Positions 61,881 through 64,000 of a stretch of DNA of 64,000 bases are shown piece after piece. Each line of letters opens with the position of its first letter. Position 1 is the first letter of the stretch. The notes beneath the pieces were generated by a model that saw nothing but the letters and a program-made list of their open reading frames with translations, was not told the DNA's origin and made no database searches. Source of the stretch: Pseudomonas sp. LB-090624. Its GTDB lineage: Bacteria > Pseudomonadota > Gammaproteobacteria > Pseudomonadales > Pseudomonadaceae. The translations under genes were made by a program, and so were the position numbers. The stretch covers positions 159,262 to 223,261 of the forward strand of contig NZ_QJRL01000006.1 of the NCBI RefSeq assembly GCF_003205205.1, read 5' to 3'.

Positions 61881-63038
61881 TCAGGCCGTATGCCCGCCAA
61901 GAGTTTCAGCCACCCAATCAGCGATGAATTGGCCAGCGTTGATCGAATTGTCGAAGCTTGAATGCTGCACCCCACCTTCGCGCTCCGTGAAAATCTTCAG
62001 TTCACGTCGGGGGCTGTTGATCAGTTGTTCGTAAGTGCGGTGGGCCCACTTGACTGGGATCTGGGAGTCTTTTTCCCCATGAGTCACGAGGAAGGGCACC
62101 TGGATACGGTCGAGAATGCCTTCCAGGTGAACCTGTTCGGCAATGGCCATGAAGCTCTCGATGTCGTCACCGCCCCACACCCAGCGAACGTGGTCCCAGT
62201 AATGCGGCACCGGGAAATCACCTTCACGCTCGAGGCGCTTACGTTGCACATCACGCCAGTCGTGGTTCGCGCCCCAGACAACTCCACAGGCGAAACGTGG
62301 TTCGAAAGCCACCGCACGCGGGCAGTAGTAGCCCCCCAGGGAAACGCCCTCCATGCCAATGCGCTTGGGATCGACATCGTCACGGGTTTGCAGGTAGTCA
62401 ACTATCACGCTGGCCCAGTGTTCGCTGTCATGGCGCGCCTTCAGGCCGTGCAAGCGAATCGCCTCGCCGGTGCCTGGCTGATCGACGATCAGCGAGGACA
62501 CCCCGCGACGCGCTAGCCAGGCCGGCAAGCCGACCCGGTATTTGAGTTCCTTGCTGGAGTCCAGACCGTTGACCTGAACCAGCACCGGCAGCCGACTGTT
62601 GTTACCCGGGGCCTTTACGTACAGGGCGGACAACACCGTGCCCTCATAAGGGATCTCGATGCGTTCGCATGGCTCACCTGACAAAGCGATACCCTTTGCA
62701 AACACCTCCAGAAAGCGTTTGTACAACTGAAGCCGCCCGGGTGTGCCATGGCCCTGCAGTCGCTCGCAGGTCATGTAGTAAATGGCCGCGCGGTTGTACT
62801 TCTCGCCCGCAGAGAGCAAGCGCCCGCAGGCTTCGTCCTCCTGGGCCAACGCACACAACTTATCGGCCATGTCCGCCCAGCTTTGCCGAAATGCCTGACT
62901 GCCCGCAGCGTCCGGTTTCTCCGAAGCCTCCAGCAAGGGCGCGCACATTTGCTGTATTTCGCCAATACGCGCCCCCATTTCGATAGCGAGGTCTACGGCA
63001 AGATTCCAGGGATAATTGTTTGGAAAAAAGCGAAACAT
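61881..63038 (-). CDS. Alpha/beta hydrolase (FrsA / dihydroxypseudooxynicotine hydrolase-like)
   Basis: This 385-residue enzyme has a helical N-terminal domain of about 150 residues and a C-terminal alpha/beta hydrolase domain. The nucleophile Ser is in GMEGVSLGGYYCPR, the acid Asp in THGEKDSQIP, and His in GGVQHSSFD. This architecture is shared by the C-C hydrolase of nicotine breakdown and by FrsA-type esterases. So it may split a C-C bond next to an aromatic ketone or an ester. ATG 63038 (MFRFFPNNYPWNLAVDLAIE) is chosen over 63080. Substrate unknown. Confidence 0.86.
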   Translation of the reverse strand: MFRFFPNNYPWNLAVDLAIEMGARIGEIQQMCAPLLEASEKPDAAGSQAFRQSWADMADKLCALAQEDEACGRLLSAGEKYNRAAIYYMTCERLQGHGTPGRLQLYKRFLEVFAKGIALSGEPCERIEIPYEGTVLSALYVKAPGNNSRLPVLVQVNGLDSSKELKYRVGLPAWLARRGVSSLIVDQPGTGEAIRLHGLKARHDSEHWASVIVDYLQTRDDVDPKRIGMEGVSLGGYYCPRAVAFEPRFACGVVWGANHDWRDVQRKRLEREGDFPVPHYWDHVRWVWGGDDIESFMAIAEQVHLEGILDRIQVPFLVTHGEKDSQIPVKWAHRTYEQLINSPRRELKIFTEREGGVQHSSFDNSINAGQFIADWVAETLGGHTA

Positions 63039-63104
63039 CGTCAGGGTCCTGTGTAATTGATATGGCGTGACCTGATGCACGAATGAGCGCCGACAATAAT
63101 AGAA

Positions 63105-63911
63105 CTATAATTCTAGTTCAGCAATAACTGAATGCTTTCCCAACTTCGATTTCTGCACGGCGTATAGCCAGGCTGTGCAGCCGGCACTGAGCATCCCGCC
63201 CACGAGCACCGTCAGGGCCAGATTCAACCCACTGCTGGCGAGCACTGGCGCCAGCCAGGCCGTCACAGCCGCGAACACCAAGGTTTGCTCGAATGAAAAC
63301 AGTGAGTGGGCAAGCCCCCGATTGGCTGCGTGTCGCTCTGTTGCCATCAGCATCAAGCAAGGGTTGATCAGCGCCAGTCCGAATGTGGTCAAGCCAAGTG
63401 GTAAAACCGACCATGGCAGGACGGGTGATGCGCAAGCCCAGTAACCCACATTGCAAACGCCCGCGCCTAAAAGCAGTGCATAACCGATGATCAATTGACG
63501 TATTCGGGGCACCCTGCCGGCCAGCCGTCCCGCCACAGCGGAGCCCACCACCATGCCTGCCACTAGCGGAATGAAGAGCCAGCCAAAGGCGGTCACCGGC
63601 AAGGCGAGTACTTCAGTCACAAAAGTTGCGGCAGCCCCGATGTAGACAGAAAACACCAAAAAGGCCAGGCTGCTAGCGATCACCGCCAGCTGAAAGGCGA
63701 GATCACTGGCAGTGGTTTTGTAGGCACTGCTCACGGTCCGAAGCAGCAGGTCATTACGCCTTCGGATTGGTAAGCTTTCCGGCAGACCGACCAAACTCCA
63801 AACCCACATCAACGCTGCAAAAGCAGCCTGCAAGAAGAAGATCGAACGCCAGCCATAGCCTTGAAGTACCCAACCGCCAACCATTGGTGCAACGGCCGGG
63901 GCCAGGCGCAA
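63105..63911 (-). pseudogene. Bcr/CflA-like MFS transporter, N-terminally truncated
   Basis: The frame encodes about 268 residues that correspond to the last two thirds of a drug:H+ antiporter-1 (Bcr/CflA) carrier, from LAPAVAPMVGGWVLQGYGWRSIFF (the TM5 region) to the end. The first ~130 residues, including TM1-TM4 and the GxLaDrxGrkxxl loop, are missing. The minus frame stays open to the window end, but that part uses codons unlike the rest and has no MFS sequence. So the gene is cut near 63,905-63,911. It is at the head of the operon with the hydrolase genes. It may have been the uptake or export carrier of that pathway. Confidence 0.75.
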
Positions 63912-64000
63912 AAGGCTTTCTGGGCGCGCGCTGGGGCGATCTACAACACCAGTCCCTATTCGGACTATCGCAACGGTGGCAACACGGACAACAACTACGG
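63906..64000 (+). CDS. Partial reading frame, porin-like (runs off window)
   Basis: The plus-strand frame beginning near 63906 reads KAFWARAGAIYNTSPYSDYR then NGGNTDNNY to the window end. Codons are strongly Pseudomonas-biased (AAC, TAC, GAC, CGC). The Tyr/Asn-rich alternation resembles a beta-strand and turn of an outer-membrane porin, perhaps OprD family. There is no start and no upstream part of such a gene; it directly abuts the broken MFS gene. The identity is tentative. Confidence 0.4.

Noticed and set aside
63105..64000. Minus frame open to the window end as an intact MFS gene
   Set aside because: The extra 30 codons contain rare codons (ATA, CGA, GTA) and no MFS TM4 sequence, while the plus frame has typical codons.

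Overview
The window looks like a chromosomal segment of a Pseudomonas putida-group bacterium. Reasons: high-GC coding with strong C/G third-position preference, the vanAB-vanR and catBCA-catR modules, a second stand-alone PBP2 gene, and short palindromic repeats of the GCGGGC-AAG-CCCGC type between genes. No rRNA, tRNA, CRISPR array, phage gene or intact insertion sequence was seen. All calls come from reading the sequence and from knowledge of the families; no database search was made.

Layout. 1-4.8 kb: an MFS gene cut by the window edge, a divergent LysR regulator, a D-2-hydroxyacid dehydrogenase, a cytosolic-type 5'-nucleotidase, remnants of an aromatic-acid MFS transporter and a MarR regulator, and an SDR. 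4.8-9.4 kb: a tiny Gly/His-rich lipoprotein and an ABC ATPase / giant FtsX-type permease / lipocalin-like lipoprotein operon (AttEFGH-like). 9.4-14.7 kb: vanillate O-demethylase (vanA, vanB), its GntR repressor with two perfect GGATCC-centred palindromes upstream of vanA, and a PBP2 paralogue.

14.7-33.6 kb is the most interesting block: a Liv-type ABC importer (livK-H-M-G-F), a FadR-type regulator, and a long operon of HyuA/HyuB (ATP-dependent cyclic-amide hydrolase family), aminotransferase, uronate-dehydrogenase-like enzyme, FAD amine/amino-acid oxidase, thiamine-diphosphate enzyme and (after an intrinsic terminator) an aldehyde dehydrogenase, plus two SDRs and a divergent TetR regulator. 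Three promoters in the block carry the same 12-mer (TGTTGTCTTACA or one mismatch), two of them as 21-bp palindromes, so the block is probably one regulon. I infer a catabolic route: import of a cyclic amide/imide or related N-compound, ATP-dependent ring opening, oxidation to a 2-oxo acid, decarboxylation to an aldehyde, and oxidation to an acid. The substrate is unknown.

33.6-44.3 kb is ordinary core: LysR, DMT exporter, aldo/keto reductase, PAS-PAS-GGDEF-EAL protein, GNAT, the catechol ortho-cleavage operon catB-catC-catA with its terminator and divergent catR, and an AAA ATPase. A 266-bp inverted repeat with perfect 52-bp arms (44.3-44.6 kb) marks the passage into a visibly more AT-rich accessory region.

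44.6-64 kb: LysR with VOC protein and DAACS-type symporter; CigR-like protein; LysR divergent from a serine/threonine dehydratase-RidA-polar amino acid ABC importer module; MFS, LysR, MFS, TetR; and a minus-strand operon (MFS, alpha/beta hydrolase, extradiol-dioxygenase-like VOC protein, fumarylacetoacetate-hydrolase-family enzyme, cyclase-family hydrolase) resembling a meta-cleavage-type aromatic pathway. The MFS gene at the head of that operon is cut short near 63,911 and abuts the start of an unrelated plus-strand, porin-like reading frame, which suggests a rearrangement junction.
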